Origin: Pseudomonadota bacterium
GTDB taxonomy: Bacteria > Bdellovibrionota_C > UBA2361 > SZUA-149
Assembly: GCA_029555385.1 (NCBI GenBank)
Contig: JAKPSH010000107.1
Location: 1-33,290, forward strand
Direction of reading: 5' to 3'
DNA length: 33,290 bases
A program made the translations under genes and the position numbers. The notes under the pieces were generated by a model, which did not search any database, had not been told where the DNA came from, and saw only the letters and a program-made list of their open reading frames with translations. Below, piece after piece: positions 16,437 to 23,466 of the stretch (the first letter of the stretch is position 1; each line of letters begins with the position of its first letter).

Positions 16437-16975
16437 TGCTGCCTCCTTCGGTAAACGAAGTGCGCGACCAGAACGCCAAACCCGAAGAACATCGCCAGCG
16501 CAACGAAAGCGCTGACAGACATTTGCATCATTCCGCTCAGGCCATGGCCGCTCGGGCAGCCGTCTGCCATGCGCGCCCCAACCATCGCAATAATTCCGCC
16601 AACGATCGCACCGCCGGCGCGTTTTACTGCGGACGGTCCGAAACGCTCGGCCCAAGCCGGCGGCACTGCCTCGAACTTAAAACTCCGATCGGTGAGAGAG
16701 GAAATCATGGCGCCGAGGAAGACGCCGCAGACAAGCATGAACTGCCAATCAACCTTCACTTTTTCTTTGGTGTAATACTCGTTCGCCGCGACCTGATCCG
16801 GGCTGGCTGTCCGCTCGAGGAGTCCGGCGGCCCTGACAAAAGTTGTTGAAGTCCCCAGGTAGCTCGTTTTGCCCAAGATCCTAGTAGTTGCAAGCACAGA
16901 AACGACAGCGAGCACGCCCAAAAGCGCTCCCGCCAGATACGGATTCCATCCGCCGTCGGAAGTTTTCCAATTCAT
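16433..16975 (-). CDS. YeeE/YedE-family sulfur-transport half protein (first gene)
   Basis: This 180-residue protein is the partner of the following gene. It has an N-terminal membrane segment (GALLGVLAVVSVLATTRIL), a loop of about 40 residues, then three further membrane segments with the family cysteine motif GARMADGCPSGHGLSGM. Two-gene versions of the YeeE/YedE transporter, each with one half of the fold, are known. The ATG at 16975 has AGGAGG at good spacing; a frame to 17014 is not supported. The loop YLGTSTTFVRAAGLLERT is unlike the shortest members and may face the periplasm. Sulfur-compound import is an inference from the family. Confidence 0.87.
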   Translation of the reverse strand: MNWKTSDGGWNPYLAGALLGVLAVVSVLATTRILGKTSYLGTSTTFVRAAGLLERTASPDQVAANEYYTKEKVKVDWQFMLVCGVFLGAMISSLTDRSFKFEAVPPAWAERFGPSAVKRAGGAIVGGIIAMVGARMADGCPSGHGLSGMMQMSVSAFVALAMFFGFGVLVAHFVYRRRQQ

Positions 16976-17102
16976 TGAATCCTCCTGTTCTTGCTGTGCC
17001 ATACCGCACCCCACACGGGAAGACGGCTCGAATGCATAACCAAGAGCGAGAACCGGGGAACATAACCTTCGGCGTGCGGAGTTTTAGACCCTCCGCGTGC
17101 TG

Positions 17103-17498
17103 TTAATCGTCGTCATCATCGTCGTCGTCGTCGTCGATGTCGATGTCATCGTCGTCGTCGTCGATGTCGTAATCGTCACTGTCGAGATCAACGTCTTCGT
17201 CCGCATCGTCAACGTCTTCCACTTCGTATTCTTCATCCTCGTCGTCTTCTTCGAAGGCCGAAGGATCGAGCTGCTCCAGAGCCTCGGTCAAACTGGAAAG
17301 AATTGTCGCGAATGTGCCGGTGCTCGATTCGCAATCTTCGACCGCGCTTTCGATCGCGGTTTCCAGCGCCTCGATAATCGCGTGAGAAAAAGACTCTTCA
17401 TCATCGCCGAACTTGTCCTCAATCTCCTCATCGAGCTCGGTGTAAGCTTCAATCAAATCCTTTAACGCCTGATCTAACTTTGTATACGAAGTTGCCAT
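17103..17498 (-). CDS. Acidic protein with poly-Asp C-terminal tail
   Basis: The 131-residue product has a helical N-terminal part of about 80 residues (LDQALKDLIEAYTELDEEIEDKFGDDEE, then SHAIIEALETAIESAVED) and a tail from about 84 that is almost only Asp and Glu, ending in ten Asp. The helical part looks folded, so I think the gene is real, but the family is unknown. The tail is encoded by GAC/GAT triplet repeats, prone to length change. It could bind Ca2+ or other cations, act as a nucleic-acid mimic, or be a chaperone-like anti-aggregation tail; none of this is shown. The ATG at 17498 lacks a close strong ribosome site. A valine-rich plus-strand frame over the same bases is an artefact of the repeat. 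Confidence 0.72.
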   Translation of the reverse strand: MATSYTKLDQALKDLIEAYTELDEEIEDKFGDDEESFSHAIIEALETAIESAVEDCESSTGTFATILSSLTEALEQLDPSAFEEDDEDEEYEVEDVDDADEDVDLDSDDYDIDDDDDDIDIDDDDDDDDDD

Positions 17499-17600
17499 CT
17501 GAAAAACGAAGCCCTCTTTTATCCAAATCAGTTCTAACTAAAGTCTATAACCGCAATTGCCTGCGGGCAACCACCAGCAAACCATTAGGACGCATGTTTG

Positions 17601-17618
17601 CCATGCCGCACGGCATGG
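17601..17618. other. Short palindrome CCATGCCG-CA-CGGCATGG
   Basis: A perfect 8-bp inverted repeat with a two-base centre lies in the gap between the divergent acidic-protein and lipoprotein genes. It is a possible operator for either gene; nothing more can be said. Confidence 0.45.
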
Positions 17619-17751
17619 GGTCTGCTGATTACTGCTTATTCTGAAACTCTTAGATGTCAGGTGCAAGCAATAACGGTGCAACATAGGAGATGACCTATAT
17701 CAGCAACCGTGATACCAGTAGCAGGGAAGGGATGTTGAGTAAAGGCATCTA

Positions 17752-18468
17752 TTGAAACGGCTATTTGCGGAATTTTTCGTGAAAGTTCAAACAAGTCTTA
17801 CGATTTCAGCATTGTTGACGAGTATTTTCGTATCTTTTTTATTGCAGGCATGCGCGGGATATTCGGCCTCGGGCGGCCCGGCTCCGCTGGTGAAAGAACC
17901 GCTGAGTTATGAGGTATCAGAGAAATTCAAGCCGGCAAGCGTCCGCTCGGTAGCCGTGATGCTGCTTAGTAATGGAGTGTCGGCGCAGCTTGATGCTTCA
18001 CTGCGGCGGGAGCTCACAGATGAGCTGATTGACCTCTTGGATCTGCAAACGAGTCTGGAGGTAGTCAACACTGCGGCGCCGGCGGAAACTGTTCGTGCAA
18101 TGGACGCCGTGTCGGCTATGCGCGAAGCGGAACGAAAAAAAGCTGTGGAATTCGGCAAGCGGCTTGCGGTGGATGCGGTGCTGTTTGGTGTAATCGAGCG
18201 CTATAATGAAGCCACGGGCGGGCGCTTCGGGTCCAACGATCCGGCCAGTGTGAATTTTACGCTATGGCTGCTCAATCCGCAGACGAGCGATGTGTTGTGG
18301 ACCGCCGTTTACGATAAGCGCGAAAGGCCGCTGAGCGAGAATCTCTTCCGCCTGCCGCAGGAGATGAAATCCGGTGTCGGATACGAATCCTCAGCCAAAC
18401 TAATCAAAACCGGCTTCAGTCAGGCCGTTTCTGCGTTAGAGCGTTTGCGCGAGCAAACTGCTGAGTGA
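17752..18468 (+). CDS. Probable lipoprotein, CsgG/GNA1162-like fold possible
   Basis: The 238-residue product has an N-terminal signal with a lipobox-like LLQAC (Cys34 from the TTG start), so it is likely anchored to the inner or outer membrane. The mature part reads like a small alpha/beta lipoprotein: SVRSVAVMLLSNG, a helix LDASLRRELTDELIDLL, then AVDAVLFGVIERYNEATGGRFGSNDPASVNFTLWLLNPQTSDVLW and a final helix. The VNFTLWLLNPQTSDVLWTA strand-turn-strand is typical of lipoproteins related to CsgG or GNA1162, but the match is weak and the function unknown. The start is uncertain: TTG 17752 gives the better signal peptide, GTG 17779 is possible. The next gene downstream is ftsK, 170-190 bases away. 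Confidence 0.72.
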   Translation: MKRLFAEFFVKVQTSLTISALLTSIFVSFLLQACAGYSASGGPAPLVKEPLSYEVSEKFKPASVRSVAVMLLSNGVSAQLDASLRRELTDELIDLLDLQTSLEVVNTAAPAETVRAMDAVSAMREAERKKAVEFGKRLAVDAVLFGVIERYNEATGGRFGSNDPASVNFTLWLLNPQTSDVLWTAVYDKRERPLSENLFRLPQEMKSGVGYESSAKLIKTGFSQAVSALERLREQTAE

Positions 18469-18660
18469 GGCCGGGGTGGATTTCTTCGCGTTTTTTCTTC
18501 ACGCTGCTTAAAATAAACACACAAAACGCTCCCGGTATCCGGCATTTAGCCAGGTGCTGTGCAAGTCTTTCGCATCCAGTCTGCTGCGGGCGGAAAAAAA
18601 ACTGCTGGTTAGAATCGTAATTCTGTACTAATTTGCTAAGTGGAGTTGGTATACCCGCGC

Positions 18661-21321
18661 ATGAGCAGATCGAAAAGAAAAGTTAATAAGCATGTTCCGC
18701 GGCGCCGGATGCTCAAGGAACCACCGCCCAAGGTGAGCGGAGAAATTAGTTTAGGCCGGGAGACCGCGGCAGTATTCTTTTTTGTGCTTTCTCTTTTCCT
18801 TGCACTGTCACTGTATTCGTTTCTGGCCTATCCGCCGGGACAAGGCATGCCTGCAAATTCAGGATTTCTTCGCGCCCCGAACATCATGGGTGAGGTGGGG
18901 CTGGCCACGGCGCGGCTTTTGTTCCGCCTGCTCGGGTGGTGTTCTTTCGTAACAGTGCTTTGGTCGCTCTTGCTCGCACGCACAATTTGGAACGATGGCT
19001 GGCCGGCTTGCTCGCGCTCACTCGTTTCACTTTTTGTCTCAACCTCGGCGCTGTTTGTCGCGGCGGCGTCCTGCGCCGGAGTGGCTTCCTTGACTTTCGG
19101 GAGCCAAGGCGGCGGGGCCTTGGGTTCAGCCATCTCCGTGGTGCTGGTGCGCTTGGTTAACGAGCCGGGCACGGTGTTGTTTTGCAGCGCCCTTTTTGTA
19201 CTTTCAATCGGCGTGGCAACGGGCAGCGGCACAGGGTTGGTAGTTGCGCTGACGCAGTGGATTGTGGGTCTTGGTGTAGCCGGCGCAGCATGGGGCGGAC
19301 GGCTCTTTAGCCGCGGGTTTTACCGCGGTGTTTGCGTGCTGCTGGTTTTAGCCCGGCGCGCCATACGTGAAGTTTTTTATCTGCCCGTGCGGTTGGTGCG
19401 CGGCCTCGGCTCACCGTTTTGGCGCGCGAAAGCCGGCGCGCAGCACGCCGGTGCGCAAAGTGCGGGGCCGGCATGGGTTGCTGGAATTAAGCCAGAGGAA
19501 AAGGGCACGGCGACAGCGAGTCCGGCCTTTGTCATGGCGGGCGCTGGAGAAGCGCCGGCTAAAGCTTCCGGCGCGGCGCCGCTGATTTTGCGCCGCAGCA
19601 AGTTGGGGCAAAAAAAAACGGCATCACCGGTCAAACCGCTTCGAAAAAAAGGCGCGCGGCCGGACAAGGCTGACGCGCTGAAGGAAAAAGGACGCAGCGG
19701 CGCAAAGTCGAAATGCGGAGAACCTGAGAAAGAATTTGTTCTGCCGAACACAGACCTGCTGGTCAGCGGCGAGGCAGGTGCGGGCACGAGTCTCCAGGAT
19801 ACCGACCTGATCAAGAACAGCAAGAAACTGGAAGTGGCACTGGCCAATTTCCGTATTGGCGGGCGGGTAACCGAGGTGCATCCGGGTCCGGTGATTACGC
19901 TTTATCAGTTCGAACCGGCGGCGGGAATTAAAGTACAGCGCATCGTCAATCTTGCTGACGATCTGGCGCTGGCGCTCAAAGTGGAAAGTGTGCGCGTATA
20001 CGCGCCGGTTCCGGGCAAAGGAGCTGTGGGTATTGAGGTGCCGAACGCGCACCGCGAGATCGTTCGTTTGCGAGAGGTGCTGGAAAGCGAAGAGTTTCAA
20101 ACCAGCCAGGCTCCGCTCACGTTGGCCTTGGGCAAGGATACCTACGGTGAGCCTTACGCGGTAACCTTGGCCAAGATGCCGCATTTGCTCATCGCCGGAG
20201 CTACGGGAACGGGCAAGTCGGTCTGTATCAACTCACTGCTCATGAGTCTGCTCTTTCGCTATTCACCGAAAGAATTGCAGCTCGTACTCATTGACCCGAA
20301 AATGCTCGAGCTGAGCGTCTATGAGGGAATCCCGCACCTGAAGGCGCCGGTTATCACGCAGCCGAAGCGCGCGCGCGGGGTGTTGTGGTGGGCGGTTGAG
20401 GAAATGGAGCGGCGCTATCAACTGATGAAGACGCTTGGTGTGCGCGACCTGTCGATGTACAACCGTCTGGTCGGGGACAAAGCGAAAAACGGCAAGGCGT
20501 TTTTTAAGCAGAAACCTAAGAAAGATGCGGTCATTGAGCTGGAAGAGAAAGACGTTGTAGCCACGGGCAGTCCGAATGAGGGGCTCGACCGGGGCTCGGA
20601 GTATTTGCTGCGTGCGGTGGAGCTGCAGCAGGGGGTGGAATTCGAGACGCTCGCGCGCATTGTGATTGTCGTCGATGAGCTTGCCGACTTGATGCTGACG
20701 GTGGGCCGCGAAATTGAAGAATTGCTTACCCGGCTTGCCCAGAAAGGCCGCGCTGCGGGGCTGCATATCGTGTTGGCCACCCAGCGTCCGAGCGTCAATG
20801 TGATCACCGGCTTAATTAAGGCGAATTTCCCGGCGCGTATTTCGTTTAAAGTGGCCAGCAAGATTGATGCGCGCACGGTAATGGATACTCCGGGTGCGGA
20901 TAAACTGCTCGGTATGGGTGACATGCTCTTTATGTCGCCCCATGTCGGCAGCGTCCGGCGGCTGCATTCACCTTACGTCTCGGATAAAGAGGTGCACGAT
21001 GTCGTCGATTGGCTGCGTGCTCAAGGCGGCCCGAATTATGACGCGGCAATCGAGAAGATGATTGAACGGCTGGAAGAGGCGGAAGCGGGCAGCGCGGGCG
21101 CAGGCGGCGATGACGGCGAATACGATGCGCTTTATGACCAGGCAGTAAATCTTGTCATCGAAAAAGGCTTCGCTTCAACATCCATGGTCCAGCGCGTCTT
21201 TCGCATCGGCTACAACCGCGCGGCACGCATTCTCGAAACGATGGAGCGCGAAGGGGTGGTCGGTCCCGCCGACGGCGCCAAGCCGCGGCAGGTGCTGGTG
21301 GGCAACGCCAGCATGGGGTAA
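18661..21321 (+). CDS. ftsK: DNA translocase FtsK/SpoIIIE
   Basis: FtsK pumps DNA at the division septum and helps resolve chromosome dimers. The 886-residue product has a basic start, about four to five membrane segments (within residues 30-210), a linker rich in Ala, Lys and Arg (about 240-360) and the motor. Walker A GATGTGKS is at 513-520 and Walker B IVVDELADLM has D672-E673. LATQRPSVNVITGLIKANFPARI is also typical. A C-terminal gamma winged helix (YDALYDQAVNLVIEKGFAS, then QRVFRIGYNRAARILETME) should read polar DNA motifs. The segment between SMYNRLV and Walker B is longer than usual, with a charged insertion (KPKKDAVIELEEKD). GTG 18640 is an alternative start; neither has a good ribosome site. 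Confidence 0.95.
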   Translation: MSRSKRKVNKHVPRRRMLKEPPPKVSGEISLGRETAAVFFFVLSLFLALSLYSFLAYPPGQGMPANSGFLRAPNIMGEVGLATARLLFRLLGWCSFVTVLWSLLLARTIWNDGWPACSRSLVSLFVSTSALFVAAASCAGVASLTFGSQGGGALGSAISVVLVRLVNEPGTVLFCSALFVLSIGVATGSGTGLVVALTQWIVGLGVAGAAWGGRLFSRGFYRGVCVLLVLARRAIREVFYLPVRLVRGLGSPFWRAKAGAQHAGAQSAGPAWVAGIKPEEKGTATASPAFVMAGAGEAPAKASGAAPLILRRSKLGQKKTASPVKPLRKKGARPDKADALKEKGRSGAKSKCGEPEKEFVLPNTDLLVSGEAGAGTSLQDTDLIKNSKKLEVALANFRIGGRVTEVHPGPVITLYQFEPAAGIKVQRIVNLADDLALALKVESVRVYAPVPGKGAVGIEVPNAHREIVRLREVLESEEFQTSQAPLTLALGKDTYGEPYAVTLAKMPHLLIAGATGTGKSVCINSLLMSLLFRYSPKELQLVLIDPKMLELSVYEGIPHLKAPVITQPKRARGVLWWAVEEMERRYQLMKTLGVRDLSMYNRLVGDKAKNGKAFFKQKPKKDAVIELEEKDVVATGSPNEGLDRGSEYLLRAVELQQGVEFETLARIVIVVDELADLMLTVGREIEELLTRLAQKGRAAGLHIVLATQRPSVNVITGLIKANFPARISFKVASKIDARTVMDTPGADKLLGMGDMLFMSPHVGSVRRLHSPYVSDKEVHDVVDWLRAQGGPNYDAAIEKMIERLEEAEAGSAGAGGDDGEYDALYDQAVNLVIEKGFASTSMVQRVFRIGYNRAARILETMEREGVVGPADGAKPRQVLVGNASMG

Positions 21322-21322
21322 C

Positions 21323-21522
21323 ATTACTCCGTTAGGCCTGCGTCTTTGGCCGATTTTCGCTAAACGGGACATCGCTCCGCTGCTCATTTACAGTAGTAAA
21401 CTGTGCTGCCTTCGGCCCGAGCCGTACCGCCTCTGTGCTCTATGGCACTATGGCTCAGGCCGAGGGCTCACGATTCCCGTTTAGCGAAAATCAGCTCAAA
21501 TCCACAACCCTAACGGAGTAAT
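21323..21522. repeat. 200-base palindromic (MITE-like) element after ftsK
   Basis: Terminal arms ATTACTCCGTTAG (21323-21335) and its exact complement (21510-21522) enclose a second perfect 18-bp pair (21352-21369 and 21475-21492) and a third imperfect pair (CTTCGGCC...GGCCGAG). The whole 200 bases can fold into one long hairpin. It starts two bases after the ftsK stop. The first 28 bases (21323-21350) recur exactly, in inverse orientation, at 32665-32692, so this is a repeated element. No coding capacity is seen. Confidence 0.85.
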
Positions 21523-21526
21523 GGGA

Positions 21527-21626
21527 GCAGGGTGTTCAATACCCGATTTTGGCCACTTCCCCCTTAGAACCTCGCTCCTGTTGTCCGGAGGGCTCCTTCG
21601 GCAGAATTTCTGCTCCTCGAACTTGA
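21527..21626. repeat. Dispersed intergenic repeat family I, copy A
   Basis: This diverged copy starts GCAGGGTGTTCAATACCCGA and includes GATTTTGGCC, GGGCTCCTTCGGCAGAATT and GCTCCTCGAACTTG, shared in the same order with copy B at 31145-31287. It follows the palindromic element (21323-21522) after four bases, the same arrangement as at 32665-32757. Confidence 0.75.
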
Positions 21627-21679
21627 CGCAGGCGAGAAAGATTTGCGCTTGCCAACAACATTTTTATCAGCGCAATTTT

Positions 21680-21794
21680 CTCCGTCTCCGTCTCCGTCTC
21701 CGTCTCCGTCTCCGTCTCCGTCTCCGTCTCCGTCTCCGTCTCCGTCTCCGTCTCCGTCTCCGTCTCCGTCTCCCCGTGCACGTGCACGTGCACG
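21680..21794. repeat. Hexanucleotide microsatellite (CTCCGT)n and adjoining CGTGCA repeat
   Basis: CTCCGT is repeated without error for 94 bases (21680-21773, nearly 16 copies), followed by CGTGCA three times plus CG (21775-21794), itself palindromic. Because the unit is six bases, open frames cross it on both strands (TE, GD or RL dipeptides), but none has other gene-like content. It lies between convergent ftsK and the TonB-like gene and would vary in length by slippage. Confidence 0.93.
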
Positions 21795-21849
21795 AAAATG
21801 ACTGCTCACGGGAACGGGAAACGAAGAGATGGGATTTATCACGTTCCGC

Positions 21850-21948
21850 TTCTACCCTTTTTGCTATGTCCGCTGAGCGTCCATAGATTGAGCTGATGGC
21901 ATCACCGCATCACTCGGTGCCAGAACGGACATTGCAAAAAGGGTAGAA
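21850..21948. repeat. Hairpin element with 23-bp arms before the TonB-like stop
   Basis: The arm 21850-21872 (starting TTCTACCCTTTTTGC) pairs with 21926-21948 with one mismatch in 23. The centre has a second hairpin, TGGCATCACCG (21896-21906) with CGGTGCCA (21915-21922). The element touches the stop codon of the minus-strand gene at 21949, so it could end that transcript and act as a bidirectional terminator. The minus-strand arm includes a run of five A, the plus-strand arm a run of five T. Confidence 0.82.
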
Positions 21949-23040
21949 CTACAACAATCCTGTTCCCAAAAGCAGCCAGCGCGATTCGCGGTATGTCTCG
22001 CCGCTGAAGCGGACCCAGGTCCGCGCTTGAAAAACAAAATGAATCACCCCGTCTTTTGCGGCGGCTTGCGGCGGAGGGTTTTGATCCCATGTTCCTTTCT
22101 TTGCGGCTTGAACCAGAATGCGGTCGAAGGCCTGTGAGCCGGAGGAATCGTCAAGCTCGACGCTGAGCAGTTTTCCATCCTTGGACATCGTCGCATAGAC
22201 TGTGGCAAATCCCCGGGCGTCTCTAAGCTGCGCATGCGGGACTTCTGCCCAGCTCATCTTGCGCAGCGCACCGAAGACCTGGAGCGCCACTCGCCGGACA
22301 AACACGGCATGCTGGTCCGCTTTGGCGTTAAGCAAGGTGATTTCACCGTCAGGAATATTCGGCACGACATCGGGCACTCCCGCACGGCCGGAAAATAATG
22401 GATCAGGGGCGCTGCGGCGAAAAGGTTCGTGCTGCTGCAGCTTGGCGACACGTGATGAATCAAGGGCGGCGCCGTTCTGGTTCTTTGACTTGCCCTGATC
22501 ATTTTTGGGCGGGGAAGGCGAACGGTTAATATCGGAGAGCTTTGCGGCAAGCTCGTCTTCACTGAGACGAAGCCGCATCGCGTGTTTCACATCATGTCCT
22601 CCTGGTTTTTCTGGCGCTGCTGCTTTTGCAGCTTCTTTCTTTTGCTCACGCGGCTGCGGGGAAGGCATGCCCGCCTCCGGCATGCCGCGCCGGACGGACT
22701 GTTTTTCGGTGCTTGTATTTTTGTCCGACAAAAACTCGGTTTTCTCCGGTGGGGCAGTTTCCGGAACGTCAGACGGCGGCGCAATATGCAGTGTGCGCTT
22801 CTCTTCGCGCTGAGTTTTTTTTGCTTCGTGTAATTCTTGGGGACGATGCAATGAAAGAAGCGAAACCTCAAGCGGGGGCTTGGGCGGGTGCGGCGTAAGG
22901 TTGATGCCAAGAATAAGCGCCAAGTGCAGGAGAATTGAGGCGCAAACGGCAAGACTCAAACGGCGGCCCATCTCCGGCTCATCCGGTGCGCCGGCAGCGA
23001 ATAAAGAGTTCTCCAGAATTTGCACGTTTTCAGTCAACAT
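21949..23040 (-). CDS. TonB/TolA-like envelope protein
   Basis: The 363-residue product has the TonB/TolA layout: a short cytoplasmic start, one membrane anchor (RRLSLAVCASILLHLALILGI), a long charged and Pro-rich periplasmic spacer with Lys/Glu/Ala stretches, and a C-terminal domain of about 110 residues. That domain (VFVRRVALQVFGALRKM, GFATVYATMSKDGKLLSVEL, SGSQAFDRILVQAAKK) looks like a TonB or TolA C-terminal fold. It probably carries force from an inner-membrane motor to the outer membrane. ExbB/ExbD or TolQ/TolR genes are not adjacent, so its partner is unknown. The start is uncertain: ATG 23040 is chosen, ATG 23061 and 23082 are alternatives, none with a ribosome site. It is divergent from tatA. 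Confidence 0.82.
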   Translation of the reverse strand: MLTENVQILENSLFAAGAPDEPEMGRRLSLAVCASILLHLALILGINLTPHPPKPPLEVSLLSLHRPQELHEAKKTQREEKRTLHIAPPSDVPETAPPEKTEFLSDKNTSTEKQSVRRGMPEAGMPSPQPREQKKEAAKAAAPEKPGGHDVKHAMRLRLSEDELAAKLSDINRSPSPPKNDQGKSKNQNGAALDSSRVAKLQQHEPFRRSAPDPLFSGRAGVPDVVPNIPDGEITLLNAKADQHAVFVRRVALQVFGALRKMSWAEVPHAQLRDARGFATVYATMSKDGKLLSVELDDSSGSQAFDRILVQAAKKGTWDQNPPPQAAAKDGVIHFVFQARTWVRFSGETYRESRWLLLGTGLL

Positions 23041-23095
23041 CGTTCTGCGTTTCCGCGTCATGCGCAGGGTAGCATAAAGCATTGTTTAATGGTCC

Positions 23096-23132
23096 TGCGG
23101 CAAAATGCGGCCCCGGATCCCATTTTGCCACA
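23096..23132. other. Inverted repeat between the TonB-like gene and tatA
   Basis: TGCGGCAAAATG (23096-23107) and CATTTTGCCACA (23121-23132) pair with one mismatch around a GC-rich centre. It sits just upstream of the tatA promoter in the divergent gap and could be an operator. Confidence 0.5.
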
Positions 23133-23141
23133 GGCCCTTGA

Positions 23142-23170
23142 TTGACACATCCGAGGCCCCGGCGCATACT
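23142..23170 (+). promoter_or_regulatory. Sigma-70-type promoter for tatA
   Basis: TTGACA (23142-23147), a perfect -35 box, is followed after 17 bases by CATACT (23165-23170), a fair -10 box. The tatA start at 23235 lies 65 bases further on. Position, spacing and direction all fit. Confidence 0.65.
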
Positions 23171-23234
23171 ATTTCCCTAATCAAATGGCGGCTGTGGCAA
23201 CTTGACGCAAGTTAATTATTTTCGAGGTTGAAAC

Positions 23235-23423
23235 GTGTTCGGGCTAGGATTCTGGGAACTGATTATCATTGTTTTTGTCATCCTCCTTGTTTTTGGCGCA
23301 GGCCGTCTCCCCGAACTGGGCACAGCGCTGGGTGAAGGAATAAAGAACTTCCGCAAGGGCTACCGGGACTCGAAAGCGCTCGATGCCTCCCCCGCAAGCG
23401 ACGAGCCGGAACAAAAGAGTTGA
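23235..23423 (+). CDS. tatA: Twin-arginine translocase subunit TatA/E
   Basis: TatA forms the pore-like part of the Tat system, which exports folded proteins. The 62-residue product has the full family pattern: one membrane helix ([17 protein letters not shown]) preceded by FGLG, the hinge [17 protein letters not shown], an amphipathic helix and a short acidic tail. The length is short but normal for TatA or TatE. The start is a GTG at 23235 with GAGG about eight bases before. tatB and tatC are not in the window, so it stands alone. Its stop is 43 bases from the stop of the convergent zinc-ribbon gene. Confidence 0.94.
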   Translation: MFGLGFWELIIIVFVILLVFGAGRLPELGTALGEGIKNFRKGYRDSKALDASPASDEPEQKS

Positions 23424-23466
23424 CCAAGTCCGCTCTGCCCCGGCGGTATTTGTGCTGCCGCTGCTG

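Noticed and set aside
17097..17465. Plus-strand valine-rich open frame over the poly-Asp gene
   Set aside because: It is the complement of the GAC/GAT repeat (GTC/ATC), giving poly-Val/Ile/Asp; the minus strand has a credible helical domain.
21536..21886. Open frames coding TE, GD or RL dipeptide repeats across the microsatellite
   Set aside because: A hexamer repeat leaves all frames open; there is no ribosome site or conserved flanking domain.
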